Counted from the first letter of the stretch, positions 1 to 8,697 are shown. The stretch: 15,507 bases of DNA from Rhodospirillaceae bacterium (GCA_029883045.1 JAOUJU010000012.1:1-15507), one strand, 5' to 3'. The notes: generated by a model not told the origin, from the sequence alone. A program made the numbers and translations.

Positions 1-331
1 TTTCACTATCGGTTTTTCCAACGCCGGAAAAAATTATTTTTGAAGCAGGGACCCCTGCTTTTAGCGCACGGGTTAATTCACCGCCCGAAACAACATCGGC
101 CCCAGCCCCCAAGCGTGCAAGTGTGCGCATTACCGCAATATTGGAATTAGCTTTTAAGGCAAAACAAACCAGTGCGTTCATACCGCGCAACGCATCGGCA
201 AAAACCTGATAGTGTCTGGTCATGGTAGCGGTTGAATAGGCATAAAAAGGCGTGCCGATTTCATGCGCTATATCGGCAAGATTTACATCCTCGGCATATA
301 AGTTGCCGTTTTTATATTCAAAATAATCCAT
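1..331 (-). CDS. lysA: diaminopimelate decarboxylase, N-terminal part (cut by window edge)
   Basis: LysA is the cytoplasmic PLP enzyme that decarboxylates meso-diaminopimelate to lysine, the last step of lysine synthesis. About 110 N-terminal residues are visible. They include the start of the alanine-racemase-like barrel with VCFALKANSN (residues 55-64), whose K60 is the expected PLP Schiff-base lysine, then GADVVSGGEL (77-86) and KIIFSGVGKT (98-107), all in the order usual for this family. The ATG at 331 is preceded by an AGAAG stretch that can serve as ribosome binding site. The gene lies 29 bases downstream of the small lipoprotein gene and on the same strand as argH, so the three are probably one transcript. 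The C-terminal sheet domain lies outside the window. Ornithine/arginine decarboxylases share this fold, but the motif wording and the argH neighbour favour LysA. Confidence 0.93.
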   Translation of the reverse strand, partial: MDYFEYKNGNLYAEDVNLADIAHEIGTPFYAYSTATMTRHYQVFADALRGMNALVCFALKANSNIAVMRTLARLGAGADVVSGGELTRALKAGVPASKIIFSGVGKTDSE

Positions 332-360
332 TAAATTTTTCTTCTTTGGTCATTGGCGCC

Positions 361-513
361 CTAATATTCGGGATAGTTTCTAGGATAAGTATTTCCCGGC
401 GGCGCTTCGGGCGCGCCTTTTCTTCCGCATGCGGCCAACGGCGCTGCCAGCAACACCATTAGTGTTAGCACCAATCCAAGGTTAACAACCTTGTGCATGT
501 TTTTTGCGCGCAT
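361..513 (-). CDS. lptM: small LptM-like lipoprotein between argH and lysA
   Basis: This is a 50-residue lipoprotein. A hydrophobic signal peptide (about residues 7-27) ends in a lipobox LAAC with C29 as the lipidated cysteine, followed by CGRKGAPEAPPGN and a short tail. The CG.KG...PP pattern just after the cysteine resembles LptM (YifL), which in E. coli helps assembly of the LPS-export translocon LptDE in the outer membrane; that role is inferred here from the pattern alone. The frame is open to 552, but I chose the ATG at 513: an AGGA sits 8-11 bases upstream, formed by the argH stop codon plus two bases (TAGGA), which suggests translational coupling to argH. A later ATG at 498 is possible. 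Family members this short are often missed, so the exact name is moderately sure and the lipoprotein call is sure. Confidence 0.8.
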   Translation of the reverse strand: MRAKNMHKVVNLGLVLTLMVLLAAPLAACGRKGAPEAPPGNTYPRNYPEY

Positions 514-521
514 GGTTTTTC

Positions 522-1919
522 CTATAAATATTTTTTTCGTGCCAGTTTGCATTGTTCAAGCACGCCGCTAGGTGCGGTTCCGCCCAGGCTGGTCCGGCTT
601 TTGGTTGAATTTTCAACTCCCAGCACATCAAACACGGCTTTGCCTATTTCGGGGTTAACGCTTTGCATGTCATCAATGCTCAAATCTTCAAGACCGACAC
701 CTTTTTCTTCGGCAATTTTTACCAATGCGCCAGTTGCGTGGTGGGCATCACGGAAAGGAAGGTTTAATTCTTTTACCAACCAATCAGCAAGATCGGTGGC
801 CGTGGTAAAGCCCTTGGCCGCGACCGCTTTCATCCGTTCGCCGTTAAAGGTAGCGCCTTTAAACATTGCGCTCATCGCCGCGATGGAAAGTTCCAGTGTA
901 TCGGTTGCATCAAACACCGGTTCTTTGTCTTCTTGCATGTCTTTGCCATAAGCCAGCGGCAGACCTTTCATCACGGTCAATATTCCTATCAGCGCGCCAA
1001 ATACCCTACCAGATTTTCCCCTTATTAATTCGGCCGCATCGGGATTGCGTTTTTGCGGCATAATTGAACTGCCAGTGGAAAAATCATCGGACAAACGCAT
1101 GAAACCAAATGGTTCTGACGTCCAAATAACTATTTCTTCGGCCATCCGCGAAAGATGCACTGCCGTAATGGAAAGCACCGAAAGGTATTCCATCGCAAAA
1201 TCCCGATCAGATACACTATCGAGCGAATTAGCAGTTGGCCGATCAAAGCCCAGTTCTTTTGCAGTCATTTCCCGGTCAATAGGAAACGATGTTCCGGCAA
1301 GGGCGGCTGAACCCAATGGGCATTCGTTTAACCGTTTGCGACAATCGGTGGCACGCGAGCGATCCCGTCCCAGCATTTCAACGTATGCCAGCAGATAATG
1401 GCCAAGACTAATTGGTTGGGCTGATTGCAGGTGAGTGAAACCCGGCAAGATTGTTGCCGCTTGGGCTTGGGCCAAATCAAGCAAAACTTCTTGCAGCTGT
1501 TTTAAGCCCGCATCAATTCCATCCAACGCATCACGCACCCACAATTTAAAATCGGTAGCGACCTGATCATTTCTGGAACGCGCGGTGTGCAGGCGGCCCG
1601 CAGTGGCACCAATAAGTTCCGTAAGCCGGTGTTCCACGTTCATGTGGATATCTTCTAGGGCGCGCGAAAACGTAAAGGTTCCGGCATTAATTTCCGCCTC
1701 AACCTTGTCCAGCCCAGAAATTATAGCCTGGCTATCATCTGGTGTTATTATGCCTTGGGCACCAAGCATCCGCGCGTGGGCTTTAGACGCACGAATATCT
1801 TGGGCGAACAAGCGCCAATCAAAACCGATGGAAGCATTTATTTCCTCCATTACGGCCGATGGCCCTTCGCTAAAACGTCCACCCCAAATGGAGCTAGTTT
1901 TGGTATCTTGTTCGCTCAT
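522..1919 (-). CDS. argH: argininosuccinate lyase
   Basis: ArgH splits argininosuccinate into arginine and fumarate, the last step of arginine synthesis, as a cytoplasmic homotetramer of the fumarase/aspartase superfamily. The 465 residues match the usual family length. Visible landmarks are the N-terminal IWGGRF (11-16), HTARSRNDQ (111-119), THLQSAQP (162-169, with the catalytic-region H163), and the superfamily signature GSSIMPQKRNPD (283-294), which carries the catalytic serine loop. The C-terminus ends in the family-typical SLGGTAP region followed by a basic tail. The start at 1919 gives the standard N-terminus. It is the first gene of a minus-strand set argH-lptM-lysA and is divergent from tlpA, with about 65 bases between the two starts. 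Nothing is missing or unusual in the coding region. Confidence 0.97.
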   Translation of the reverse strand: MSEQDTKTSSIWGGRFSEGPSAVMEEINASIGFDWRLFAQDIRASKAHARMLGAQGIITPDDSQAIISGLDKVEAEINAGTFTFSRALEDIHMNVEHRLTELIGATAGRLHTARSRNDQVATDFKLWVRDALDGIDAGLKQLQEVLLDLAQAQAATILPGFTHLQSAQPISLGHYLLAYVEMLGRDRSRATDCRKRLNECPLGSAALAGTSFPIDREMTAKELGFDRPTANSLDSVSDRDFAMEYLSVLSITAVHLSRMAEEIVIWTSEPFGFMRLSDDFSTGSSIMPQKRNPDAAELIRGKSGRVFGALIGILTVMKGLPLAYGKDMQEDKEPVFDATDTLELSIAAMSAMFKGATFNGERMKAVAAKGFTTATDLADWLVKELNLPFRDAHHATGALVKIAEEKGVGLEDLSIDDMQSVNPEIGKAVFDVLGVENSTKSRTSLGGTAPSGVLEQCKLARKKYL

Positions 1920-1984
1920 ATCCAGCTAAGTTCCGGTTTAAGTTAAAACAAAGTTATAACAATAATATCTATTAAGGCTCGGTG
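1920..1984. promoter_or_regulatory. divergent argH/tlpA promoter region
   Basis: This 65-base A+T-rich gap is the only non-coding DNA between the divergent argH and tlpA starts, so the promoters for both must lie here or inside the gene ends. TATAAC-like stretches occur around 1954-1960, but I cannot define a convincing -35/-10 pair by eye. AAGG at 1974-1977 is the likely ribosome binding site of tlpA. Confidence 0.45.
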
Positions 1985-2680
1985 ATGAACCCAAAAAACC
2001 CAAATCGCAAGAGATTTATTAACCCCCTGCTGATTACAGCAATGGTAATTTCTGCCGTTATTAGTGTTATTGCCATTGTGGTTATATCCACCAATCTTTC
2101 AACCCCGGATAACAAATCTGCCTATAGCTCTATGGCTGGGGCTAGCGCTGGCAAGGCCTTGGGCCCAGTTGAATTAATAGGGGAAATGAAACCACCATCC
2201 CTGCTTGCAGGCAGGATTATGGCCACAGAAATAGATGGCGATGCCTTTTCCACCCAATTTTTTGATGTCGAGGCTAACGGGCAAACCATAAAGAATCTTG
2301 CGGGTAATGGGCTTATTATAAATTTCTGGGCCACGTGGTGTGTGCCATGCGTTAAAGAAATGCCGGCACTCGACAATTTGGCAGCCCTGCTTGGCCAAAA
2401 AGGGGTAAAAGTTATAGCCCTTTCTGTTGACAGGCTGCCGCTTGAGAAGGTTCCTGCATTTTACCTAGAAACTGGCATAAAGAACCTTGATGTTCTTTAT
2501 GATGACAAGGGTGTAATTTCAAGATTAATGGGGGTTAAGGGCCTGCCGACCACGGTGTTGGTCAAATCTGATGGAACGGTTTTTGGCAGTGTTTCCGGAA
2601 TGATGGAATGGGATAACCCCGAAGTAGTTTCATACTTGGCCCGCGTGCTTGTCGATAAAACCCCACAAAAAGAACAATAA
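1985..2680 (+). CDS. tlpA: membrane-anchored TlpA-family thiol:disulfide oxidoreductase
   Basis: This is a thioredoxin-fold protein tethered to the inner membrane and facing the periplasm, where TlpA/ResA-type proteins reduce cysteines of substrates such as cytochrome oxidase copper-site proteins or apocytochrome c. The 231 residues comprise a short basic N-terminus, one transmembrane anchor (about residues 14-36), a linker, then the thioredoxin domain with the active site WCVPC (C119 and C122) in NFWATWCVPC, and the cis-proline loop GLPTT (P188). The charged K-E-M-P sequence after the active site is typical of TlpA. A GTG at 1982 would add one residue, but the ATG at 1985 sits seven bases after the AAGG site and is preferred. 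Its place divergent from argH-lysA is a common alphaproteobacterial arrangement. The precise partner cannot be told from sequence. Confidence 0.9.
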   Translation: MNPKNPNRKRFINPLLITAMVISAVISVIAIVVISTNLSTPDNKSAYSSMAGASAGKALGPVELIGEMKPPSLLAGRIMATEIDGDAFSTQFFDVEANGQTIKNLAGNGLIINFWATWCVPCVKEMPALDNLAALLGQKGVKVIALSVDRLPLEKVPAFYLETGIKNLDVLYDDKGVISRLMGVKGLPTTVLVKSDGTVFGSVSGMMEWDNPEVVSYLARVLVDKTPQKEQ

Positions 2681-2696
2681 ATCCCTACATTACATA

Positions 2697-2727
2697 TGGT
2701 TATAACCACTAAGCACCTCATAGTGCT
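2697..2727. repeat. two adjacent palindromes after tlpA
   Basis: TGGTTATAACCA (2697-2708) is a perfect 12-bp palindrome and is followed by AGCAC-CTCATA-GTGCT (2712-2727), a 5-bp stem with a six-base loop. They lie 17 bases after the tlpA stop. No T-run follows, so they do not look like a standard intrinsic terminator. They could be a weak transcription end or a regulator site. The rest of the 239-base gap before the histidine kinase shows nothing I can define except AAGGA at 2905-2909, the likely ribosome binding site of that gene. Confidence 0.35.
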
Positions 2728-2919
2728 GTTGAATGGTACGGGTTTTTACTGCTAATGTATCAAGATTGATGAAAACGGTGCGGGGGCATTGTTTGAGTTT
2801 GCGCCAATGGTTTATTTGCCCATCACCTAGGGGGGCGTGGTTGTCATTCGCTAGCGCTGTTTACCCCTTCCATAAATTATCAAAAACAATATAGACGCTT
2901 TGCAAAGGAACGGGCACCC

Positions 2920-5649
2920 ATGCCCAGTCGTAAAAAACCAGTTATCCAAAAAACCAAAGCCCCGGAAAAACCCGGCAAGGCTTTGAAAATGCCAAAGCGC
3001 CCCGCAGGCAGTCCTGCGAGCAAAAAAAATGCGCCACAATCAGGGCCGCCCATCGGCGATTGGATATGGGAAGCAAATAACAAAAATGAAATAATTTTTG
3101 TTTCTGATAGATTCGACAAATCAACCGGGATTGATCCAAAAAATATTATTGGAAAAACTTTTCAGGAAATTAGTACTGCTGATAAAAAATATAAATCAAC
3201 AAATGATTTTTTATTTGGTGCCGGCAAGCCTGCAGCGTTTAACCAATTGCCCTGCGCCAGAAAAGATACTGATGATAATGATTTCAGGTTTGTGCTTTTT
3301 GGTGTCCCTATTTTTGATGACAAAAATAAATTTAGCGGCTACCGGGGCAACGCCCAAAATATAACCGAATCACTAAAAGAGGTTGATATTCAGTCAAGCG
3401 GGCTTTTTGCCCACAGCCCACACGATCATAATGATACATCTGCCAATAAAGAGGCTTTTGTCATTTATGATAAAAAGGGAAAAGTAATTGGCGCTAGCGA
3501 AGAATACTTGGAAATGTATCCCGAAATAAGAGAGATGATCGCACACGGAACTGATTTAAAGGATATTTTAACAGAAACCGCAACGCGAATGGGTACCTTT
3601 CAAGACAGCAATGACGCCACAAATTGGGTTAAGGAAAAACTACAAGAACGCCTTTCACCCAAAGGAGAGGCCAAGGAAATATATCGCAACGGCAAATGGT
3701 GGCGCATAAATGAACACCTGACTGACAATGGCGACATACTTTGCCTGCATACAAACATTACCCGCCAGAAAGAAATGGAAACATCGCTACTAGATGCCGA
3801 AACGCGTTACCGCAAATTGGTTGAACTGGCACCTGATCTTACCTGCGTAATTACAGATGGAATAATAACTTTAATTAATTCAGCTGGCGCCAAGATATTG
3901 GGCTGCGATACGGTTGATGAATTACTGGGACAATATTTTTACCAATATGTACATAACGATTTCAGGGACATTATTCAAAACGAGTTGCAGGCATTATTAG
4001 ATGAAACGTGGATGCCAATTCGTCTTGTTCGCAATGACGGCACCGTAATAGACGCCGAGCTTGCGGCCATGCCGATGACAAATAAATCGATTAATACAGT
4101 TATGTTAGTTGCCCGCGATACATCCGATAGAAAACGTGCGGTTGAGGCCCTTATCACCCGTGACGATCATTTGCGCGGCATAATGGATACCGTTATTGAT
4201 GGCATCATAACTATTGATCCCCTTGGCATAGTTCAATCATTTAACAAGTCGGCTGAACGTATTTTCGGGTTTATGGCATACGAAGTTATTGGAAAAAACA
4301 TCAAAATCTTAATGCCGGAACCATATCAAAGCGAGCACGATGGCTACCTTTCAAAATATTCCAAAAGCGGTAAAAAAAATATTATCGGTATGGGGCGCGA
4401 GGTAATTGGCAAACGTAAAAATGGCGAAACCTTCCCCATGGATCTTGCGGTTTCGGAATTAAAGCGCGATAAAAAAACTTTTTTCATCGGTGTTGTTCGC
4501 GATATTACCGCCAAAAAACAAGTCGAAGAAAACTTGCTTGAAAGCCAAGAGCGCCTGGCCCTTGCTATTGCTGGTTCGGGCGAAGGGATCTGGGATTGGA
4601 ACGCAAAAACAAGCGAGGTTTATATTTCTGAAAAAATTCGCTCAATGTTGGGCATAAAAGCAGAGCGAATTAAATACAAAGAATGGATAGGCCATGTAAT
4701 TACGGAAGATCAGGAATTATATAAAAGGTCCTTGGTCGCGCACTTAAAAGGCGATACCCCGTCATTCAATATTGAATGCCGGGTCATGAGTAAAAATAAA
4801 AAAATATTCTGGATAAGCATTAATGGCTTGGGCCTGCGCGATGATAACGGCTGGGTTTACCGAATGTCCGGATCGATCGGTGATATTACAGCACGAATTG
4901 AATCCGAGCGCGAAATTATTGCCGCCAAAGAACGTGCCGAAATTGCCAGCCGGGTAAAAACAGAATTTTTAGCCAACATGAGCCATGAATTACGTACCCC
5001 GCTAAATGCTATTATCGGATTTTCTGATGTAATGATTTCAGAAATATTTGGCAAACTAGATAAACGTTATGCGGAATACGTTGAAAATATCAGCGATTCG
5101 GGAAAGCATCTGTTGGGTGTAATCAATGATATTTTAGACGTTTCACGAATTGAAACCGGCAACATGGAAATTGAGCCCGAACGGGTAAAGGTTGCAGATC
5201 TTATAAATATTGCGGTGCGCCTAATAAACGACCGGGCACGGACTGGCGGTTTAAAAATTATCAAACAATTGGACAGAAAAATACCTGATGTGAACGTTGA
5301 TTCCCAGCGCATGAAGCAGGCTGTGATAAATATTCTTTCCAATGCTGTTAAATTCACCCCCGAAGGTGGTAAAATAACCATAAGCACAGCACAAACTGCA
5401 AATGGTAGCGTGCAAATTATTATTGCCGATACCGGAATTGGCATGAAAAAAGAAGATATTAAAACCGCACTTTTACCATTTGGTCAGGTAGATAGCCGCC
5501 TTGCGCGCAAATACGAAGGAACAGGCCTTGGTCTTCCTTTGACAAAAAGCTTTATTGAGATGCATGCTGGTAAGCTTGCCATAAGCAGCAAGCCAGAGGC
5601 TGGAACAAGAGTAACTATTACCATTCCGGCCAAACGCGTAATAAAATAG
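2920..5649 (+). CDS. soluble five-PAS hybrid-sensor histidine kinase with FixL-like PAS and PleC/PdhS-like kinase core
   Basis: This 909-residue protein is probably cytoplasmic, as I see no transmembrane segment. After a basic, proline/lysine-rich tail (1-44) come five PAS-like regions: about 45-150, 175-285 (PAS_7-like, AFVIYDKKGKVI), 293-405, 412-535 and 545-660. A dimerisation/phosphoacceptor domain follows with SHELRTP and phospho-histidine H689, then the ATPase domain with N-box N808, DTGIG (837-841) and GTGLGL (867-872). The segments SEIFGKL, SGKHLLGVINDILD and LLPFGQVDSRLARKYEGTG resemble the alphaproteobacterial PleC/DivJ/PdhS kinases. The fourth PAS closely follows the FixL oxygen-sensor domain: H473 and R493 match the FixL haem-ligand histidine and distal arginine. 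The start at 2920 follows AAGGA. There is no receiver domain and no response regulator gene nearby, so it is an orphan kinase with an unknown target. It is likely cotranscribed with the next gene. Confidence 0.92.
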   Translation: MPSRKKPVIQKTKAPEKPGKALKMPKRPAGSPASKKNAPQSGPPIGDWIWEANNKNEIIFVSDRFDKSTGIDPKNIIGKTFQEISTADKKYKSTNDFLFGAGKPAAFNQLPCARKDTDDNDFRFVLFGVPIFDDKNKFSGYRGNAQNITESLKEVDIQSSGLFAHSPHDHNDTSANKEAFVIYDKKGKVIGASEEYLEMYPEIREMIAHGTDLKDILTETATRMGTFQDSNDATNWVKEKLQERLSPKGEAKEIYRNGKWWRINEHLTDNGDILCLHTNITRQKEMETSLLDAETRYRKLVELAPDLTCVITDGIITLINSAGAKILGCDTVDELLGQYFYQYVHNDFRDIIQNELQALLDETWMPIRLVRNDGTVIDAELAAMPMTNKSINTVMLVARDTSDRKRAVEALITRDDHLRGIMDTVIDGIITIDPLGIVQSFNKSAERIFGFMAYEVIGKNIKILMPEPYQSEHDGYLSKYSKSGKKNIIGMGREVIGKRKNGETFPMDLAVSELKRDKKTFFIGVVRDITAKKQVEENLLESQERLALAIAGSGEGIWDWNAKTSEVYISEKIRSMLGIKAERIKYKEWIGHVITEDQELYKRSLVAHLKGDTPSFNIECRVMSKNKKIFWISINGLGLRDDNGWVYRMSGSIGDITARIESEREIIAAKERAEIASRVKTEFLANMSHELRTPLNAIIGFSDVMISEIFGKLDKRYAEYVENISDSGKHLLGVINDILDVSRIETGNMEIEPERVKVADLINIAVRLINDRARTGGLKIIKQLDRKIPDVNVDSQRMKQAVINILSNAVKFTPEGGKITISTAQTANGSVQIIIADTGIGMKKEDIKTALLPFGQVDSRLARKYEGTGLGLPLTKSFIEMHAGKLAISSKPEAGTRVTITIPAKRVIK

Positions 5650-5663
5650 TTTTTCCGGGGTAA

Positions 5664-6662
5664 ATGCCCATGTCCCAACCAACGGTCCGTATTGCATCTT
5701 TTAATCTTGAAAGCCTAGATGAACCGCCGCGTGGGCGGGTTACGGTGGAAAAGCGTATTGAAATTTTGCGCCCACAGTTATTGCGTCTTAGGGCGGATGT
5801 TTTGTGTTTACAGGAAATAAATGGTCAAAACGAAAACGATGGCACGCGTTCTATGCGTGTGCTAGATGCAGTTTTGGCTGGTACGGGATATGAAAATTAT
5901 CATCGGGCCCATAGCCAAAGCCCATCGGGCAAAGGTGCGCGCGACCGCCATAACCTTGTCACCCTTTCACGGTTCCCGATCACCAAATTCGAAGAAGTAT
6001 GCCACACCCGTATGGACCCACCGCTTTATCGCCCTATTACGCAAAAACCATTACAAAAAAACCCAACACCAATTAACTGGGAACGCCCTGTTTTAATGTG
6101 TCAGTTGGATTTAGGAACAAACAACCCGTTGCACGTAATAAATGTGCATTTACGTGCGCCCCGGGCGGCATTTATTAGTGGGCAAAAGAAAGATGCTAAA
6201 TCATGGATAAGCATGCCTGGCTGGGCTGAAGGATATTTTATTGCTTCACTAAAGCAATCGGGCCAAGCATTAGAGGTTCGCTTCTTGATTGATGAAATAT
6301 TTAATGCAAATCCCCGTGCGCTTGTTTGTGTGGCGGGCGATTTCAACGCCGATGATCACGAAGCCCCGGTCCGAATTATTCGCGGTGACGAAGATGACGT
6401 CGGCAGTGGCGAATTCGCCGCTAGAATGTTAATTGCGGCAGAACGCACATTGCCCCAATCACAACGTTTTTCCATTATTCATCGTGGCAAAGCGCAAATG
6501 TTTGACCACATACTTGTCTCTAATGATTTGCTTTCATGGTTGCGAAAAACAGAAATACACAACGAAGCCCTAGGTGACGAAGTAGCCAGCCCGGCAGCGG
6601 CAGCAGATGCGCCAGAATCCTATCATGCCCCAATAGTGGCAGAATTTGAAAACCCACTTTAG
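5664..6662 (+). CDS. endonuclease/exonuclease/phosphatase-fold protein
   Basis: This is a member of the metal-dependent EEP superfamily, which includes exonuclease III, DNase I, sphingomyelinases and inositol-phosphate phosphatases. The 332 residues hold the family landmarks in order: SFNLESL (N14), LCLQEIN (E51, metal ligand), VINVHLRAP (H162), AGDFNADD (D226 and N228) and MFDHILVS (D281, H282). No signal peptide is visible, so it is probably cytoplasmic. The substrate (DNA, RNA or a phosphoester) cannot be assigned. Two starts are possible: the ATG at 5664, or the ATG at 5670, which sits nine bases after GGGG (5657-5660) and is arguably better spaced. The gene begins 14-20 bases after the kinase stop on the same strand, suggesting one transcript. 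A DNA-repair role is possible but not shown. Confidence 0.88.
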   Translation: MPMSQPTVRIASFNLESLDEPPRGRVTVEKRIEILRPQLLRLRADVLCLQEINGQNENDGTRSMRVLDAVLAGTGYENYHRAHSQSPSGKGARDRHNLVTLSRFPITKFEEVCHTRMDPPLYRPITQKPLQKNPTPINWERPVLMCQLDLGTNNPLHVINVHLRAPRAAFISGQKKDAKSWISMPGWAEGYFIASLKQSGQALEVRFLIDEIFNANPRALVCVAGDFNADDHEAPVRIIRGDEDDVGSGEFAARMLIAAERTLPQSQRFSIIHRGKAQMFDHILVSNDLLSWLRKTEIHNEALGDEVASPAAAADAPESYHAPIVAEFENPL

Positions 6663-6769
6663 CGCAATGAACTAAAATATTGCGTGGCAATACTTGCTTG
6701 CTTTAGTGCCGACACGAACTTAGCTTTAAGACTAAGGTGTAAATTATTAAATTATGGAGACCGCCTACA

Positions 6770-8605
6770 GTGAACAATACCATTTCATCCCAGCCAACCT
6801 TTGATGCTGGGTTGCACGCCCGCCTTCGGGAAAAGCTGGCTGGTTTGGGTTTGGCCGGAATGATTGTTCCCCATACAAATGCCTATCAGTCGGAATACCT
6901 GCCTCTCGGCGACGAAAGACTTTTGCGCCTTACTGGGTTTAGCGGGTCTGCGGGCGTTGCAATTGTAATGCAAAATTGCGCTGCCATATTTGTTGACGGG
7001 CGTTACACCATCCAATCACGCGCTGAAGTTGATGAAAATATTTTTGAAATATGCCATCTTGCAAATACGCCGCCTGGCGAGTGGTTGCGCCAAAATATAA
7101 AACCGGGTGATAAAATTTGTTACGATGCATGGCATTTTACGCCAACGCAGTTGGGTGTCTATGAAACAGCGGTTGAAGAAGGCGGCGGTGAATTAACCCC
7201 AGTTAAAATAAACCCTATTGATGCCCTGTGGCCAGACCGACCAATGGGGTCAACCTCAAAAATAAAAATACATAGCGAAAATTATTCTGGTCTTAGTAGT
7301 TATGCTAAACGCCAAATGATATCTGCAAGCATGAAAAAATCTGGAATAAGTGCGCAAATAATTAGCGCAAGCGATAATATTTCATGGCTTTTTAATATTC
7401 GCGGCGATGATGTGCCATATACACCATTGGTTTTGGGTTTTGCTATTTTGTATTCAGATGCATCGGCCAAGCTATTTGTTGATCCAAAACGTTTTGATGC
7501 TGCGACATTAAGCCATATGGGCAAAGATATTAGCATTACTGAACCAGATAAAATTGGTGATGCGCTTGACGCCCTTGGTAAGATTGACGGAAAAACAAGA
7601 ATAGCAATGGAAAGTATTCCGCTATGGATAAAATCCCGGCTTGAAAATGCAGGGGCTAATATTGTAACCGCAAGCGATCCATGTTTATTACCGAAAGCAA
7701 CAAAAAACCAGACCGAGGTTTCTAACATACGCAAGGCACACATCAGAGACGGTGTTGCCCTTACCCGGTTTCTTGCGTGGCTTGATGAAAATGTCGTAAG
7801 CGGAAAAATGATCGGAAGCGTAAGCGAAATTTCTGTCGCAGAAAAACTTGAAAGTTTTCGCGCAGAACACGAAATGTACACTGGGCCCAGCTTTACAACA
7901 ATTTCTGGCTCAGGCCCCAATGGGGCAATAGTTCATTACCGCGCCAGCCCCCAAACTGATAGAATGCTTGGCAAGGAAGAATTATTCCTTGTTGATTCCG
8001 GTGGGCAATACCCCGACGGCACAACCGATGTCACCCGCACTATTGCCATTGGCAAACCCAGTTCTGAAATGAAAGACCGTTTTACCCGCGTTCTCAAAGG
8101 CCATATTCGCCTTAGCGCACAAATATTTCCCGCAGGCACCGCCGGGCAAGAACTAGACGCAATAGCTCGCCAACCGCTTTGGCAGATAGGCCTTGATTAC
8201 GACCACGGCACCGGGCACGGGGTTGGCCAATACCTTTCGGTTCACGAGGGCCCACAACGAATTGCAAAAAGAGGGGTGCCAGTACCGTTAAAAGCTGGAA
8301 TGGTGGTTTCAATTGAACCGGGGTATTACAAAGAAGGCGAATACGGCATTAGAATCGAAAATCTAGTCACCATAGTTGGTGCCGGAAAAAACAACAAAGG
8401 CCCAGATAGCCTTGAAATGTTGGGGTTTGACGTTCTGACCATGGCCCCCATTGACCAAAATTTGATAGAAACAAAAATGCTTGAACCCGATGAGATAGAT
8501 TGGCTAAACGCCTATCACCAAAGCGTATTTGATAGTGTTAGCCCCTATCTTTCAAAGGAAACCAAGGCCTGGCTAGCAAGGGCAACGGCACCCATAAAAA
8601 AATAA
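6770..8605 (+). CDS. Xaa-Pro aminopeptidase (aminopeptidase P, M24B, long three-domain form)
   Basis: This metalloenzyme removes an N-terminal residue that precedes proline and acts in peptide turnover in the cytoplasm. Its 611 residues match the long eukaryote-like XPNPEP1 form, with two creatinase-like N-terminal domains (about 10-150 and 165-310) and a C-terminal pita-bread catalytic domain (about 320-540). All five metal ligands are visible: D409 and D420 (DSGGQYPDGTTD), H483 (GTGHGVG), E516 (SIEPGYY) and E530 (GIRIENL); H492 in VHEGPQ is also conserved. The start is a GTG at 6770, ten bases after GGAG (6756-6759). An ATG overlapping the GGAG is out of frame. A weak leader hairpin (CTTAG/CTAAG, 6719-6736) lies in the 107-base gap before it. 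The gene appears to be transcribed alone. Confidence 0.95.
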   Translation: MNNTISSQPTFDAGLHARLREKLAGLGLAGMIVPHTNAYQSEYLPLGDERLLRLTGFSGSAGVAIVMQNCAAIFVDGRYTIQSRAEVDENIFEICHLANTPPGEWLRQNIKPGDKICYDAWHFTPTQLGVYETAVEEGGGELTPVKINPIDALWPDRPMGSTSKIKIHSENYSGLSSYAKRQMISASMKKSGISAQIISASDNISWLFNIRGDDVPYTPLVLGFAILYSDASAKLFVDPKRFDAATLSHMGKDISITEPDKIGDALDALGKIDGKTRIAMESIPLWIKSRLENAGANIVTASDPCLLPKATKNQTEVSNIRKAHIRDGVALTRFLAWLDENVVSGKMIGSVSEISVAEKLESFRAEHEMYTGPSFTTISGSGPNGAIVHYRASPQTDRMLGKEELFLVDSGGQYPDGTTDVTRTIAIGKPSSEMKDRFTRVLKGHIRLSAQIFPAGTAGQELDAIARQPLWQIGLDYDHGTGHGVGQYLSVHEGPQRIAKRGVPVPLKAGMVVSIEPGYYKEGEYGIRIENLVTIVGAGKNNKGPDSLEMLGFDVLTMAPIDQNLIETKMLEPDEIDWLNAYHQSVFDSVSPYLSKETKAWLARATAPIKK

Positions 8606-8697
8606 AATAAACCTGTAATTGACCATAAAAAACCGGATGGTAACATATTTTAAACAAAAATCAGTGTATCTATATATCAATTGTGCGCGTATAGAAT

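Noticed and set aside
493..951. 152-codon plus-strand frame opposite argH
   Set aside because: It is antisense to conserved argH sequence and shows no domain or start signal.
2759..2770. ATCAAGATTGAT, resembling an FNR/FixK box upstream of the FixL-like kinase
   Set aside because: The half-sites are in the opposite order and spacing: FNR/FixK boxes are TTGAT-N4-ATCAA, here it is ATCAA-N2-TTGAT. It is a short palindrome only.
6678..6692. TATTGC-GTG-GCAATA hairpin shortly after the EEP gene as a terminator
   Set aside because: The stem is six mostly A/T pairs with a three-base loop and is followed by CTTGCTTGC rather than a T-run; too weak to call.
7300..7920. 206-codon open frame on the minus strand inside the aminopeptidase gene
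   Set aside because: It lies fully antisense to a gene with all catalytic residues intact, has no recognisable domain and no ribosome site; a shadow of codon bias.
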